Assembly: GCA_016758905.1 (NCBI GenBank)
Contig: JAEPQZ010000010.1
Coordinates: forward strand, 558,001-622,000
Origin: Umbelopsis isabellina
Lineage: Eukaryota > Mucoromycota > Umbelopsidomycetes > Umbelopsidales > Umbelopsidaceae
DNA: 64,000 nucleotides
Direction: 5' to 3'
Of this stretch, positions 1 to 16,601 are shown piece after piece. Below the pieces are notes generated by a model. The model saw nothing but the letters and a program-made list of their open reading frames with translations. It did not search any database and was not told the DNA's origin. The stretch's first letter is position 1. The number at the start of each line of letters is the position of its first letter. A program made the translations under genes and the position numbers.

Positions 1-49
1 TCGTCCTGACCAACTCTCTCGACATGAGAAGACCCACAAAGCCAAATGA
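1..49 (+). CDS. C-terminal end of a C2H2 zinc-finger protein (partial)
   Basis: Only the last 15 codons are inside the window. Reading from base 2 gives RPDQLSRHEKTHKAK followed by TGA at 47-49. The spacing L-x2-H-x3-H is the second half of a classical C2H2 finger, with the zinc-binding histidines in RHEKTH. The protein would therefore end directly after its last finger, which is common in fungal transcription factors. The rest lies upstream of the window, so no specific factor can be named. Confidence 0.55.
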   Translation, partial: RPDQLSRHEKTHKAK

Positions 50-611
50 AGACGTTAATATTGCTTCAATGTTGTTTAGTCATTAGCAACTTTGCCCTTC
101 TTTTTTTTTTCGTAATAGAGTATTATTACTATCTTGCTACGATTTGTACATCAGTATTTCGCATCAATGTTCACATATTTCCCCATTGCCTTCTCCTTTC
201 TTTTCGTTTTTCATTTTGATGTACATTTATTCAATCCCCTCAGTTCTATAAAAAACGAACTCATGTAAATTTTTTGGGCATTCGAACAGCTATCTATCAT
301 AATCGGGATATTACTATCCCGCCGTGCAGCGGGACAAACGGGTGACGTCTCGACCCCCATCAAAGCAGGCGCGCGGCTGGGTTAGGTCTAAAGATGCATG
401 AAAAATCCTATTACTCGGGTAAAATTTGCCAACGAAGCACAACACCTTGCTTTGCATATAGTGCATGCATATGTAATGGTGGTACAGCCAGTGTGACCCT
501 AGTAAGACAAGAAAAATAAGTCTTGGTAATAAGAAACCAGGAAAACTCGTGTAATGGGTAATTATGCATTGCCCTAATGGGTGTTGTTTACATTTATTTG
601 TGTATGTACAT
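50..611. other. Intergenic region with a GC-rich patch and two overlapping hairpins
   Basis: No coding region is supported here. The stretch is AT-rich except for a GC-rich patch at about 303-385. That patch starts with two perfect inverted repeats that share bases: 304-310 with 315-321, and 317-322 with 329-334. The 3' flanks of the upstream zinc-finger gene and of CSN5 (opposite strand, ending at 612) meet here. Confidence 0.5.
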
Positions 612-2097
612 TTATTGATGGGCTACATGTTCATGTCGCGTTTGATTAAAAACCAAATGTTTGAGGACTTGAGATATCAAGCCATGGGCCGCCTCCACTG
701 TAATTTTGGTACTGATTTTGAAAAAAAGCAAAAAAAAAAAAAAAAATTTGGGATTCCACTGTCAGCTCAACATGTACAACGCGAAAGGTTGTGGCCATTT
801 TTTGCTATCCTTACCTATCCTTTGTGACCTTACTGAGTTGGCTTTCTTCATTCTTCCTGCGGTCTCCAAAATACGACCCCATACGTGATGCCAGACCGGA
901 CTCCGCTTGCTCCAACTTTTGTGCCAAATCTGATATCTGATGGGTCGAGTACTCACGGTTCTAAAGTATGGAGGAGGAAGCTATGATGAGCCAAACTTTG
1001 CATTGAAGTTTCCTTCCTGATCATGATAAAGCTACATACCGTCAGTAAGGGAGATTGCGACAATGTGTTGACCCAATATTTGTTCCATAACAACTCTAAT
1101 AGCTGAGTATCTAACGTTGACTTGAAATGCGACACTTCCAAAGGATAGTATGATCGAGCATGAACACCAAAATCTTCAATTTTGTTCAATGGAATACTCT
1201 GGTACTCCGATGCGTTTTCTTCTGGCGGCTTATATCCTTCTGGGTAGGTTCTGAAAGCTCCAATGTCGACCTTTCCAGCTGACATGGTACGATTAGGATC
1301 AATCTATCAAAGACGAGAACAGTCAGGACATAATGGACATCTCTGCAAGTCTATAAAATTCTTGTACTTGCCACCACAGCAACAAATGGCTCTTGATGTT
1401 TTTGATTCAACATTTGAGTGCTAACGTCAATTCCAGATAACCAACATCCATAGCCAGGGTGAGAATGATACCATCCAATAACATTTTCCAACCTTCCAAC
1501 CTTTGCAAGTACTTCAAGTTAATCAACATGTCAAGGCCAGATTGAGCAACTTAAAGTCTATACCTCTTTGATCTTTTCCATATATGCCACCATATATTCA
1601 TACGCTTGGTCCTGAGCACTGACTCGCGTTTCAGTTCCTTCGACGGGTAGAGCAAAGGCATCCATCACAATCATGGTGTCACCTATGACTTTTCCCTGCA
1701 TCAATCCCATCACTTCGATGTTGCCACCTGAACGCGCATGCGTGACCTTATGGATTCGTTAAAGGGGTAAATATGCTGAGTTTTTGACCGACATTTTTCA
1801 TATCAATGAAATTGTTCGTGAGACTCACCATTTTGATCAATGCGACAGCAGATATTCTAACTTTTGAATAATAATGTGGGCTGTATAATAAACCATAAAG
1901 TCAGCCCACGCGTCGTGACAAAATACACAATCACGGTGCGTTTGCAATATTACTTACTCGGACTTCCATGGTCGTTCGGAGCCAATGGCACGTTGTTGGT
2001 CAGCATCGTAAAAATAAAGTGAATCCTGGCCAGGATCAACCGTAGTAATGTTATTTTCTAGCTCCCAATTCTTTTGAGCAATGGAAGTATCGGTCAT
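612..2097 (-). CDS. CSN5: COP9 signalosome subunit 5 (JAMM deneddylase)
   Basis: This is the catalytic subunit of the COP9 signalosome, the zinc metallo-isopeptidase that removes NEDD8 from cullins. Seven exons (2097-1958, 1880-1829, 1746-1564, 1500-1372, 1303-1040, 960-815, 711-612) sum to 337 residues, close to the usual size of about 335. The JAMM motif [14 protein letters not shown] lies at about residues 137-150 with both histidines, Ser and Asp intact. The conserved blocks [10 protein letters not shown] and [14 protein letters not shown] follow, and the C-terminus [10 protein letters not shown] matches the family. The start is the ATG at 2097; upstream in-frame codons look non-coding. 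Intron 1304-1371 begins with GC instead of GT. Identification is from family knowledge and is very secure; the small last exon is inferred from homology. Confidence 0.95.
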
Positions 2098-3594
2098 AAT
2101 GTTTGACTTTACGATCTCTGTAGTATCAAGCTCAACTCGCTGCAGGTGACAAACGATTATAATGACGTCATGATTTTCCAGGATGAAAATACGTATTTCA
2201 CGTTTATCTCTTGAGATGGTAAATCCGATATCCACTACTGGGAACGACAACCCCCCAAAAAATCTTTTGCGCCCGGTCTTTCGATGCACTTGGCTGATCA
2301 CAGCCTCAAATTACTGTTTTGTACATGGCCACAAAGGGATATTGATTTTTGGGATATATTCGGATTTGCAATCAGCAACCGTTTCTACAACGGAGAAGTG
2401 TTTTGACGGAGTAATTCAAGATACACACGAGCATATGCTGCTTATGAAATCGGTGTTGATGGGAAGTAGATGGACATACGGATTTTACGTCTTACAAAGT
2501 CCGTGGGTATAGCAAATGCAGCTCTTTTCCAATGCAAGTTTAAGCAGTTTAAGGCGCTCTGTGCCACCCCACTTTCGATACTCCGTGCTTGCGGTTGACT
2601 TGCTAGCTTGCCTTTCAAGGTCTAGCGGCCAAAGTTTTTCTATATAGACAGTAACCAAACTTATTAACAATGGCAAATCCTTTTAACATTCTATTTTCGT
2701 ACAGCAACTTTAAAGGAAATGATATCATTGAAATTGCGTGCTTGTCTGTAAAAGAAAAAAAAAATAGAAGTTTCTGTTCATCCAAAACACAACGGACCTG
2801 ATTACAAACTCTACGTAGCACGTATTTTCTAAAAGTGATGTTCGTTGTGAAAATATGATGTTGACGTTGATCCATCTTCTTCTGGCTAGGTTATCAGTCA
2901 TTGTTTGTATAACAACCAATGATGTGACATTCACATCGGGTATCCCTTGTTATAATGAGTAGCCACATATATAATGAGTAGCCACATAAATAAAAAAACT
3001 GAAAAAATTATAAAAATTGTTTAAAAATGAAATAAAAAGTGCTAAGGAACATCGATACCTATGCGACTCTTACCGTAGTGCAAGAGATCGAAAGGAATTT
3101 AATAAAAAAAAAAAAAGAGTTTTATTAGCTCCTAAAAATAACATTTTAATATCGTACCTCATTTTTAAGCGAACCAAGTTGACGTGCAAGTACGTATTCA
3201 AATTGCGCGCGCTCAAACGAGATTCGTTACTGGATGCAGTAGTTACCTAGGATACACAAAAAGATCAACCATGGGTAATTGTTTTCGTGCAACAAAAGTG
3301 AGTTTTTTTTTTTAGTTCGATTTCAGTTAGTTACTAATGAGTTACCACGAAATCACTCATGTATAATATAGTAGTAAATCAAGGTGTGGGGTTTTTTTTA
3401 TAAACGATACAATACAGAATATAATAATACGAATCACAAACAACAAAATGACAACATCATATTAAGAGAAGGAGGTAGAGGTGGAGGGGTGGTTAATTAG
3501 ATGACAAGTTTTTTCTTTTTGCAAAAAGGAGAGAATTATCGGTAATGAGGGATAAAGAAAAAAAAATCATTTAAACATAAGGAATCTTTCTATA
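2098..3594. other. Intergenic region between two minus-strand genes
   Basis: About 1.5 kb with no supported gene. It contains the 5' flank of CSN5 and the 3' flank of the C2H2 gene. Open frames here are short and AT-biased, and most lack a convincing ATG. It also holds an 18-bp direct repeat, many A/T homopolymers and a short C-poor purine run near 3470-3560. Confidence 0.5.
2952..2988. repeat. Two-copy tandem repeat, 19-bp period
   Basis: The 18-mer ATAATGAGTAGCCACATA occurs at 2952-2969 and again, without mismatch, at 2971-2988. It is a simple local duplication in intergenic DNA with no sign of function. Confidence 0.85.
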
Positions 3595-4753
3595 TTACAC
3601 TGATTGCATGCGTTCTTTTTTGCTTCGACGCCATTGCTTGCGTAGCTCCTTAAACTCAGTAGGTTGGCGTTTTGGTCCCTGATTGATTTGATTTGATTTT
3701 GATTTAGTATTGGTTTGCATGATTCGTTGCAACGAATAGACGAAATAGTTAACTTACGTGTTTTTGCATGGAGACATGAGCATTGAGGTGATTTAATGTA
3801 CCATAAGATTTAGTACATCCTGCCCAATTGCAATGATAAAGTCGCTCAATCTCATCATATCGCCGTCTTGGTCGCTTGGGTTGATTGATGCCAGGCAGAG
3901 AAACAAACGAGAAAACTTTTTGACGTTTTGAGTATGTACTGCTGTTACTATCATAAGAATGTCTTTCTTGGTTATATACAACATGATGTGGTGGTTCTTC
4001 CATAGGCATTGGCATCATTGAGCCGTCATAGTTTGCTGGCGCATTGGCCATCATAGGATGATAAGCATACATGCCATCGACTGCTTGCAAAGGATGCATT
4101 GCCATTTGATTGCCTGGTCCTCCTTGCATGGGGATCATATCCGGATTCATGGTAGGCACAGTATGGGGTGACGTAGGCACTCGAGGAGATAGAATGCGCC
4201 CCTTGGGAGCCGAATCAGGAGAATCCGTAGTAGCATGATTATATGTTTGTTGAGCATAAGAGTCATTCATTGGAATATAAGCCGGAGACATTTCATAGGC
4301 CTCTGGGTGTGGATGTGCATGATTTGATTGATGTGGTGGAGAATAAACCATAGTAGCATTTGGATCAGATGAAGCAACAGCTTGCATATGACTATGCTGA
4401 GCTTTCGAAGCTGGTAACAACTGTGACAAAGGTGGCAAAGAAGGTGCAGCTTGTGCATTCATACTTGCTACGGTGGCGGTAGTAAGAGGCATGTGCGATT
4501 CGACTTGATAATTTGCGTTCATGGTTGGTCTTCTCGCATAACCTGATCGAGGTGACTCCGTGGCAGTAGGATGATACATCATTTGATTTGATGAGCTTTG
4601 ATGATGGCTCTTAGCAATTGGTTGCGGTGATCGCACCGGTGTTGATGGGTATATAGTATGAGCTGCATGATAGCCATCCATCATCATTCCCGAATAATTT
4701 GGAATTGTCATGGGTTGAGGGTATGGTATGCTTTCTGTTCCACCTTGAACCAT
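3595..4753 (-). CDS. C2H2 zinc-finger transcription factor with long low-complexity N-terminus
   Basis: Two exons (4753-3758 and 3678-3595, joined in phase between the codons for H and G) give 359 residues. Residues 1 to about 285 are rich in Met, Pro, Ser, His, Asn and Tyr, as expected of a disordered activation or repression region. Near the C-terminus a basic stretch (PKRPRRRYDEIERLYHC) leads into a single finger, C-x4-C-x12-H-x5-H (CNWAGCTKSYGTLNHLNAHV, then MQKH). The end is basic: EFKELRKQWRRSKKER. This finger plus trailing basic helix is a recognisable fungal family; I cannot assign an orthologue. The protein should act in the nucleus. The ATG at 4753 is preceded by a CT/GA-rich leader. 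Confidence 0.85.
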
Positions 4754-9220
<4,467 letters not shown>

Positions 9221-9451
9221 ATTTATGGATAACAAGAGACATTCATGAATATCTGATGTCTTATTAGTGTATATATAACAACCATTGATAATGTAAATGT
9301 GAGCAAAGTGAGCCAATAGATACTGTTTTAATTCTGGTTGTAAATGCTCTTGTGACGGTGTGCATGAACCGTTTTGGTACGTGGAGAAAAGTCTGTGCTG
9401 AGTACTAGCCCCGAAAAATCTAATAGAATCGCTGGTACCTCCCCATTAGTA

Positions 9452-10702
9452 ATGGTTGTCAAATCAGTAGGAAGCACTGGCTTACGAGTTGTATCTTTGC
9501 TACCATCGGCAGCCGAGATCATTTGTCTCGTGGCCCCTCACAATGTCCTTGTCGGTCGATCGCACGAAGGTACAGGCCCTATGTGAACTGGTTGCAATAC
9601 ACTAGAACGTGTGAGCTAACATTGCTTTTCTAGACGACTTTCCAAATTCCATTACCGATAGGCCGATTCTTACTGCAGCAAAAACAACATTTACGACCTC
9701 GGAAGATGTCAACCGACAAGTATCTGAGTCGTTGTCGACGGGACTAAGCTTATATGAACTCGATGCCGAAGGTCTGTCAAAGCTAAAACCCGACGTTGTT
9801 GTTACTCAGGTAAAGTTTAAAAATCACTCGCAATATCTACTTGACAGGCTATAGTGATTTTTTCTCGAATCAATAGGATCTTTGTGATGTCTGTTCTATT
9901 GATCTGATCACTGTTGAAAGAATCGCCAAAAAAATGAACCCAGGTAGCCTTTATAGTGCTGAAACTGTGTGGCATTTCACGCGCTTATTTCCTTTCATTA
10001 GTTCCCGAGGTTATTACACTCAATCCGCAAAATCTACAGGATGTGCTTGCAAACATAACTGAAATTGGAAACGCATTAGGATTCCCAGAAAAGGCAAAGT
10101 CAGTGAAGACATCTTTAGAGGAGAGAGTACTAAAAGTCCGCGAAAGGGGCAGCAAGATAGTCGAGGAAAGAGGTAATAGAGTGAAGGTTGGCTTTGTTGA
10201 ATGGATCGCTCCTATCTTCATCGGTGGTCATTGGACCCCGCAAATGATTCACGACGCAGGAGGTATCCATCCTCTCAACTTACCCAAAAACCAAGACGAC
10301 GGTGCAGGCAAATCGTAAGCAACTTGACCACTTTCCAGTGTTTACTGAGCGTATCTGACATTGGTAACCTTGTACAGATTTGCAATTGAAGATCAAAAAT
10401 TCATTGACCTTCAAGCCGATGTCGTTATAGTCGCGCCTTGTGGTCTCGACATTGAAACTACTGAACGGGAAATGAACCTGATTGTAGAGAAATCCAACCA
10501 GACCGACGCCCCAAGTTGGGTTACGGAATATGTGAAGCGAGGGACCAAAATCGCTGTGGTTGATGGTAATCAAATGTTTAATCGGCCAGGACCACGTTTA
10601 GTCGACGCCATGGAGTTCCTAGTAGGATTTATCAATGATCAGCACGACAGCATTCCATCTGATTTCCCATGGAAGCTATATTCTCCTTCCTCTCAAGTGT
10701 GA
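9452..10702 (+). CDS. BtuF-like (TroA superfamily) cobalamin/metal-binding protein, eukaryotic
   Basis: Five exons (9452-9569, 9634-9809, 9877-9943, 10002-10314, 10378-10702) give 332 residues. The start RVVSLLPSAAEI matches the first strand of periplasmic cobalamin/iron-siderophore receptors (BtuF type). QDLCDVCSID and the EWIAPIFIGGHWTPQM segment are also typical of that group. The N-terminus MVVKSVGSTG shows no signal peptide, so the protein is probably cytosolic rather than exported. No permease or ATPase gene lies nearby. Substrate is unknown: cobalamin or another corrinoid is the family-based guess, and a metal chelate is an alternative. The start is the first ATG before the conserved strand. 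Four introns show it is a resident nuclear gene, not bacterial contamination. Confidence 0.8.
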
Positions 10703-11217
10703 TATATACAATAAAAATGTACTATATATCAGTTGCTGGCACACAAACATGCATACATATAAGTGAAATAAATCAATTTGTTCTTGTTATTAGAAAACTG
10801 ATTGTCAAAGACCAAAAAGTGTACATATGCGCTTTTTACAAGCTCAATGAGAAAAAAAATTACAAAATTGACGCCACTATTGAAGAAAGAGATCTCTTTT
10901 TTCTATCAGTGTGAACCAAATGGAGGATCAGCAAATTTAACTAATAGTGGGTTCTTGTTGAAATAGAAATTAAAATCAGATTGAAGTTGAAGAACATCAG
11001 AATAGAAATTTGTAATGTTGAACCGAAATAAAAAAAGTCCGAAAAACCTTCATCCGCAGACAGGATGTAAAAGCAGAAAGTTCTTGTCATGAATATTGTC
11101 CTTAAGATTGCTTATTCTGGTCGCGCATTGGGGTTGTTCAGAATTTGAGAGGCATGATTTGTCTGAAGGCAAATGGTGAATGAATAAATTGTACAAAACA
11201 TTACATAGTACACATAG
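10703..11217. other. Convergent 3' intergenic region
   Basis: AT-rich spacer between the BtuF-like gene (+) and the H+-ATPase (-), both ending here. It holds likely polyadenylation-type AATAAA/AATAAAT motifs (for example near 10710 and 10768) and no supported gene. Confidence 0.5.
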
Positions 11218-14200
11218 TTAAAGTTTTACCTGAACGGACGAGAATCGTCTCATCTCACTGGGGTCCATGCTCATCTTCTTATTAAGACCAAGAATTCTCT
11301 TTCCAAAGTTGCGAGGTCGCTCCAAACCACGGAGAGTATGAGTGCGATTGGCGTAATAGCGAGCAGATGTAGCAGTAGAGAGGACAGAGCTGCGACGAGA
11401 TCGGCTGGGACGCATATGCTCTTCTTGCATAAGGACTGGGGTAGGCTTCTTATGCTTGAAGAAACGTTGCAAACCAAACTTGACAAAATCAAGAGGAAGG
11501 AACCAAACGATATTCCAAATCCAAGCAATACCAGCCCAAGTCCATCCACAACCTTGAATATTGGTGAATCCCCAGTTGGCATACACAGCAATAAAAGTTG
11601 CCACCAATTGAGCAACAATGAAAGCGCACATGAGCAAAACGGAGGGTCGTTCCATAAAGAAGAAGCCGTGGGAACGGGTGACGAAAATCAAAGCTTGTGA
11701 GATTGTGGACACTTGCAGGTAAACAACAGAATGAATCTGATAGTCATTGGGACCTGTAGGTGTAGAAACACCCCAGCGTTCGAAGAAGGAAGTGGTAGCA
11801 ATGACTGCATAGAATGCGACGGTAGATGCGGTCAGATACAATCCGTACACAATAGCACTACCGAAGATTTCTCTCAAATTCCATTGATCCGGATAAGGAG
11901 AGGGCTTGACACGATCGGTAGAGATAGTCATGATGGTACCATCGTTGAGAATGGCCAGAATTAGCACCATGAAAGGTGGGAAATTGAACTGGAAAGCAAA
12001 CACGAGAATGGCAAAGCCAACAACAACACGAATGGTAACCGAACAGGTATAGATGGAGTAGTTTCGCATACGTTGGAAAATCTGTCGAGAACCAATAATG
12101 GCTTCAATAATAACGGAAAGACCAGGTTCAGTCAATACAATGTCAGCAGCAGATCGAGCAGCATCAGAAGCGTCAGCAACTGCTACACCAACATTGGCTT
12201 TAGAAAGAGCAGGAGCGTCATTGACACCGTCACCAGTCATAGCGGTCATGTGTCCAAGTTTTTGAAGACGTTCAACGATTTCGAACTTGTGTTCAGGATA
12301 GACACCAGCGAAGCCGTCAGCGCCGAGAACAAGTTCGTCAACATTGCTATAGCCAGAACCAGCAGGAGGTCCATCCTTAAGAGTCTTGGAAAGGAACATA
12401 TTGTCGCCCATACCTAAACGACGTCCGGTTTCCTTAGCAATGGCCAATTGATCACCAGTAATCATCTTGACTTGCACACCAAGTTCAATGGCACGATCAA
12501 TGGTTTCCTTGGTATCAGAACGAGGAGGATCATAGATAGGAAGCAAGCCAACAAGTCGGAAACCTTTTCCTTCATCATCAGGATTGCCACTGGGGATTTC
12601 ATCTACGGCAACCGCAAGAGCACGAAGACCGCGACGAGCGTATTCATCGACATCATCATTGAGAGCTTGTATTTGCTCATCATTCTTGTCACGGGAGCAA
12701 AGGTCCAAGATGGTGTGGGACATTCCCTTGGTAACACGGCGAACGACACCATCTTTATCCTTGTAGCAAATTTCAGTACGCTTGATGACGGGGTTGAAGG
12801 GCTTGAATTCCAATTCTTCGATTCCTTCGCGAGCCATCTTGGGATCAGACAAGGAATTGACGATACAAAAATCAATAGCATCTTGATTTTCAGTACGAGA
12901 AGCATAAGCTGACAGCAAAATAATGTCGTCACCAGATTGCTCGGCATAACACTTGATGGTAGGCTTGTCTACAATCAACTTGTTGAGAGTCAATGTACCG
13001 GTCTTGTCAGAACATAGAATGGTGACAGCGGCCATTTCCTCAATGGCAGTAATACGGGTGACAATAGCCTTGTGCTCAGCAAGTTGTTTGGCACCGATAG
13101 CCAAGGTGACAGACAGGACAGTGGGCCTAAAGGCATGCGTGTGAATAATTTGCAGTGGCATACTTTTCTATTTTTGATAATCTTCCATAAACTTTACTTA
13201 CATGGCAATTGGAATACCACCAATGAGCAAGACAAGCAAGTTATCGATACCAGTACGATAATCATAGTGGAATGCAGCATATTGAACAATGATCTCCAAA
13301 ACAAGGAAGATGAGAATGGTGCAAATACAGAAGTTACCAATCTTTGCTAGAATGGTTTGCAAATGTCCCATTTCATCACCAGCATCGCCTACTAGCTTGG
13401 CAGCACGTCCGAAGAAGGTATTTAAACCTGTTCCAATAACGACTGCTTCAGCTTCGCCTTGCTTACAGGTGGAACCAGAGAAGATTTCATCACCAGCTTC
13501 TTTAGTAACAGGAAGCGATTCACCAGTAAGAGCAGCTTGATCAATGGAGACTTCACCATGAGCCTGTGAAAATAAAAAATAAGAAAATTAGATTTCAACG
13601 CTGCGACGACTATGGCAAAATATGGTAAGTAGTAAACATACAGCAACCAAACGAGCGTCGGCTGGAATGACATCACCGAGTTTGACAGAGATAACGTCTC
13701 CGGGTACCAATTCGGCGGCCTCGACAGTCTTCCATTCGCCGTCGCGCTTGACCTTTGCTTCGGGAGCGAGAGATGCCATGAGTGCCTTAACTGCATTACC
13801 AGCTTGACGTTCTTCCATGAAACCAATAACAGAGTTAGCCAAAAGCAAGAGGACGATACCGACAAAATCTGGCCAATCCGGCGGACGACCTCCACCATTA
13901 GATACGGCAATAGCAACAATAGCAGCAGCTTCCATGACCCATGAAAGCGGATTCCACATGAAACCCAGAAACTGCAAAATTGGGTTGACTTCCTTATGCT
14001 CCAACTTATTGGGACCGAACTTCTCGATACGAGATTGGGCTTCCTCCGAAGTTAGACCATCAGTGCTTGTTCTATTGAAATTCTTTTAGTACATATTCTA
14101 GATCATTATAACAAGGGATGTGTATCTGTGTATGTAGTAATGTGGGCAAAAGGCGCCCATTACCGCAACAGAAAACGCCGCTGTTTCGTTTTGGGGGGAG

Positions 14201-14479
14201 TGAAGCAAAAAATTTTACTCACTGCAACAGTTGAAAGACATCACCAGGCTCCATAGTTGACAAATCATGTTTGTCTTTGTCATACAGTTCTTCTACAGTC
14301 AACTGCATGCCATTGGGAACATCAGTGTGAGGCTCCGGCTTGGAGTTCTCCACATCATGGTCGGCTGAACCGTTCGGGGCGGGGCTAGCATCGAGCGGAC
14401 CAATATCGTTATTGTGCTCATTGGATTGCGGCAAAAGCTTTTCGTTGCTTGGATCGTTGCTTGGGTCGTTAGGCTCCAT
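11218..14479 (-). CDS. PMA1: Plasma-membrane H+-transporting P-type ATPase
   Basis: This is a P3A proton pump that energises the plasma membrane. Four exons (14479-14223, 14071-13642, 13563-13202, 13126-11218) sum to 985 residues. Visible motifs in order: TGES in the actuator domain (exon 3), the phosphorylated Asp in CSDKTGTLT (about Asp390), MITGDQ, and the hinge TGDGVNDAP, followed by the C-terminal membrane segments. Asp in the ILNDGTIM segment is the family's proton-pathway region. The basic Ser/Arg-rich C-terminus (about residues 910-985) is a candidate phosphoregulatory tail. The N-terminus is acidic and Asn/Pro-rich. The start ATG at 14479 sits 5' of repeated NDPSNDPSN. Whether it is the main or a paralogous pump cannot be told from one window. 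Confidence 0.95.
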
Positions 14480-15047
14480 ACTTTAATAAAAAAGGGTTGG
14501 AGTTTACGCAAAGAAAATGGAAAGTTTAGATAACAAGAAGGAACGATAGAAAGCAAGTATAAGGAATTTTGGTTTATATTTTATTCTTTTTGAGACGCCC
14601 GTGTTTTATGCTCTTTATAAGGCAGGGGGACTGACACCTTCCAATACTGTTGATACTATAAATCCACAAACTGCAAGCTGAACAGCCAATGAAGAGCAGG
14701 GATCACTTTGTCTCACATCACGGTTTCTGCCTGTTTATTATCGCCGTGCGCATTGAATTTTATGTACGTAATTTTCAATATTTCCCTTTTCAAATTTTAC
14801 TTGTCGAATGGCTGCATCACACCAGTGCTACGTGATTGTTGGCATTGTACCAACCATCATTAGCTATTTTTTCAATTATGAGAAATAAACTCATACTCCT
14901 TACAATGGTTTTTAATTCCAATATGCATGGGTTGGAAACGGCTCTGTCAAAATCAAGCAGCAAAATTGCTGATCGTTAATATTTTTTTTGTTTGGCTGCC
15001 GACGGCTCTTGATTTTTCCTTCCGACAACTTGGAGGCTCGTTTTACC
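14480..15047. other. Divergent promoter region between PMA1 (-) and PIG-P (+)
   Basis: The two start codons face away from each other across 568 bp, so this spacer holds both promoters. A Pyr/Pur-rich leader lies next to the PMA1 ATG. The minus-strand heptamer TATAAAG (plus-strand CTTTATA at about 14611-14617) is a TATA-like candidate about 130 bp upstream of PMA1. No gene is seen. Confidence 0.45.
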
Positions 15048-16370
15048 ATGGAAGGAGAAACCAACCAACCAAAATATGCATCCAATTTACCAGAAAAGCA
15101 GCATTTATTGCCACCAGATACACTTTTGTCACGAAAATCCATAGCCCAAGGTATCCTCCCTGGGTCCATGTCGACTACCTCATTGCCAGGTCTTGTAAAC
15201 TACGCATTTGGATCCTCATCTCCACAAACGCGCAAGGATGACTGGTACTTAGATTCCGCTGCTGCGCCAAACCGCCAAAAGTCCAAAAAACAATTGGACC
15301 GTCGACAGAGGTAACCTTTTATCCGCGCCATGATTATAGCACTAGATAAAATTCAATGGCTCACGTGGAAATACACAGTGCCCTTCGTAGACGAAACTCA
15401 TTTAGTAATTTTCAAGCTTACAAAACTGAGAGCGCCCGTACCGATGAAGACTTAGACTTCCCACTGGATGGCACATATACCCCTCCGTCGTCAACTAAGC
15501 AAAGCAGACATCGCCCTAGATCTTTGTCAGAGTAAGCACGGGGTTTGGTTAGAATAGGATGAACAGTGGACAATGGGGGTTGACGTTTGCCCTTTTTTAT
15601 ATAGAGTGGTATCGATCGTAACACCTGTAGAGCAAGCACCTCCGGTAGCTACTACCACCAAGATGCCTACCTATGAATACTATGGTTTCGTCATGTACCT
15701 TGTGTCATTCGTTGTTTTGGGTATGTGCCTCTCTTCTGGAAAAAATTTATATAGTACGACAATCTCCCTACTAATACAGAATATCTATTTACAGGTATTT
15801 ATCTAATATGGGCCTATGTCCCTGACGAAATCCTGCATAGTCTTGGCATCACTTATTATCCTAGCAGGTAATAACGCGAAACCGGCGATTTACTGACCGA
15901 TCACTCTTCGTTTTAACCCTGAATTTTTCCATAGATACTGGGCTCTGGCAGTCCCAGTTTGGATTATGACCCTGGTTTGGTTCATCTTCATATCGTTCAT
16001 GTCCATAAATTTAATGAACACAGCCCCTTTCGATTCTTTCACGTGTATTACTGGTAAGCATTTCACATCCGCAATTTCCATGCCGACTTTCTTATGGCAC
16101 GATGGCTAATGTACCTTCAAAGACGAACACGCCAATATCTTGACATCATCTCCAAATCAGAAAGAGCACCCAGAGGATTATATACCTGAGCTTCATGATA
16201 TACCAATCAGCATAGTGAATGCCATGCTCTATCAATACAATGATGATGGTGCAATTACGTCAAATAGCTCTGAAAAGACTTCCTCCGATGAGCAATCGTT
16301 CAGCGATCATACACCAGATCAAGAACGGTCCGTCTTTAATACCTTACACAGCATCGACAAACTCAAATAA
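15048..16370 (+). CDS. PIG-P subunit of GPI-GlcNAc transferase (GPI19-like)
   Basis: PIG-P is a small ER membrane subunit of the enzyme that starts GPI-anchor synthesis by adding GlcNAc to phosphatidylinositol. Six exons (15048-15310, 15379-15531, 15605-15720, 15795-15867, 15935-16053, 16123-16370) give 323 residues. The PIG-P domain spans exons 3-6: EYYGFVMYLVSFVVLG, then IYLIWAYVPDEILHSLGI, TYYPSRYWALAVPVWI and DEHANILTS, with two membrane helices. A Ser/Arg-rich N-terminal extension of about 170 residues precedes it, as in several fungi. The C-terminus carries the PEDYIPELHDIPISIVN motif that closes the domain, then a Ser/Asp-rich tail. The ATG at 15048 is in a good context (ACCATGG). Confidence 0.92.
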
Positions 16371-16601
16371 GACACTGCACCACACCATACCTCCCTGTAA
16401 TTCGCCATAAATGTACATATATACCGTTTTCGTAAAATAAAAATAAAAAAAAATAAAAAAAAGTGAGTTTTTTTATTGCCACATTGGCGTCTTTTTTTTT
16501 AAAAATATCCAAAAACTCTCCACTCGTTATCAAAGTAGCTAATCAAAAGAGTTATTAAAACACTTATATACCTGCAAAACATGATCAGTAAATTTGACAG
16601 C

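Noticed and set aside
64-611. Structured ncRNA from the hairpins at 304-334
   Set aside because: The hairpins are real in sequence, but no known RNA family or Pol III signals are seen, so no RNA gene is called.
12073-12912. Two plus-strand frames within the H+-ATPase gene
   Set aside because: Antisense shadows of the long fourth exon of PMA1.
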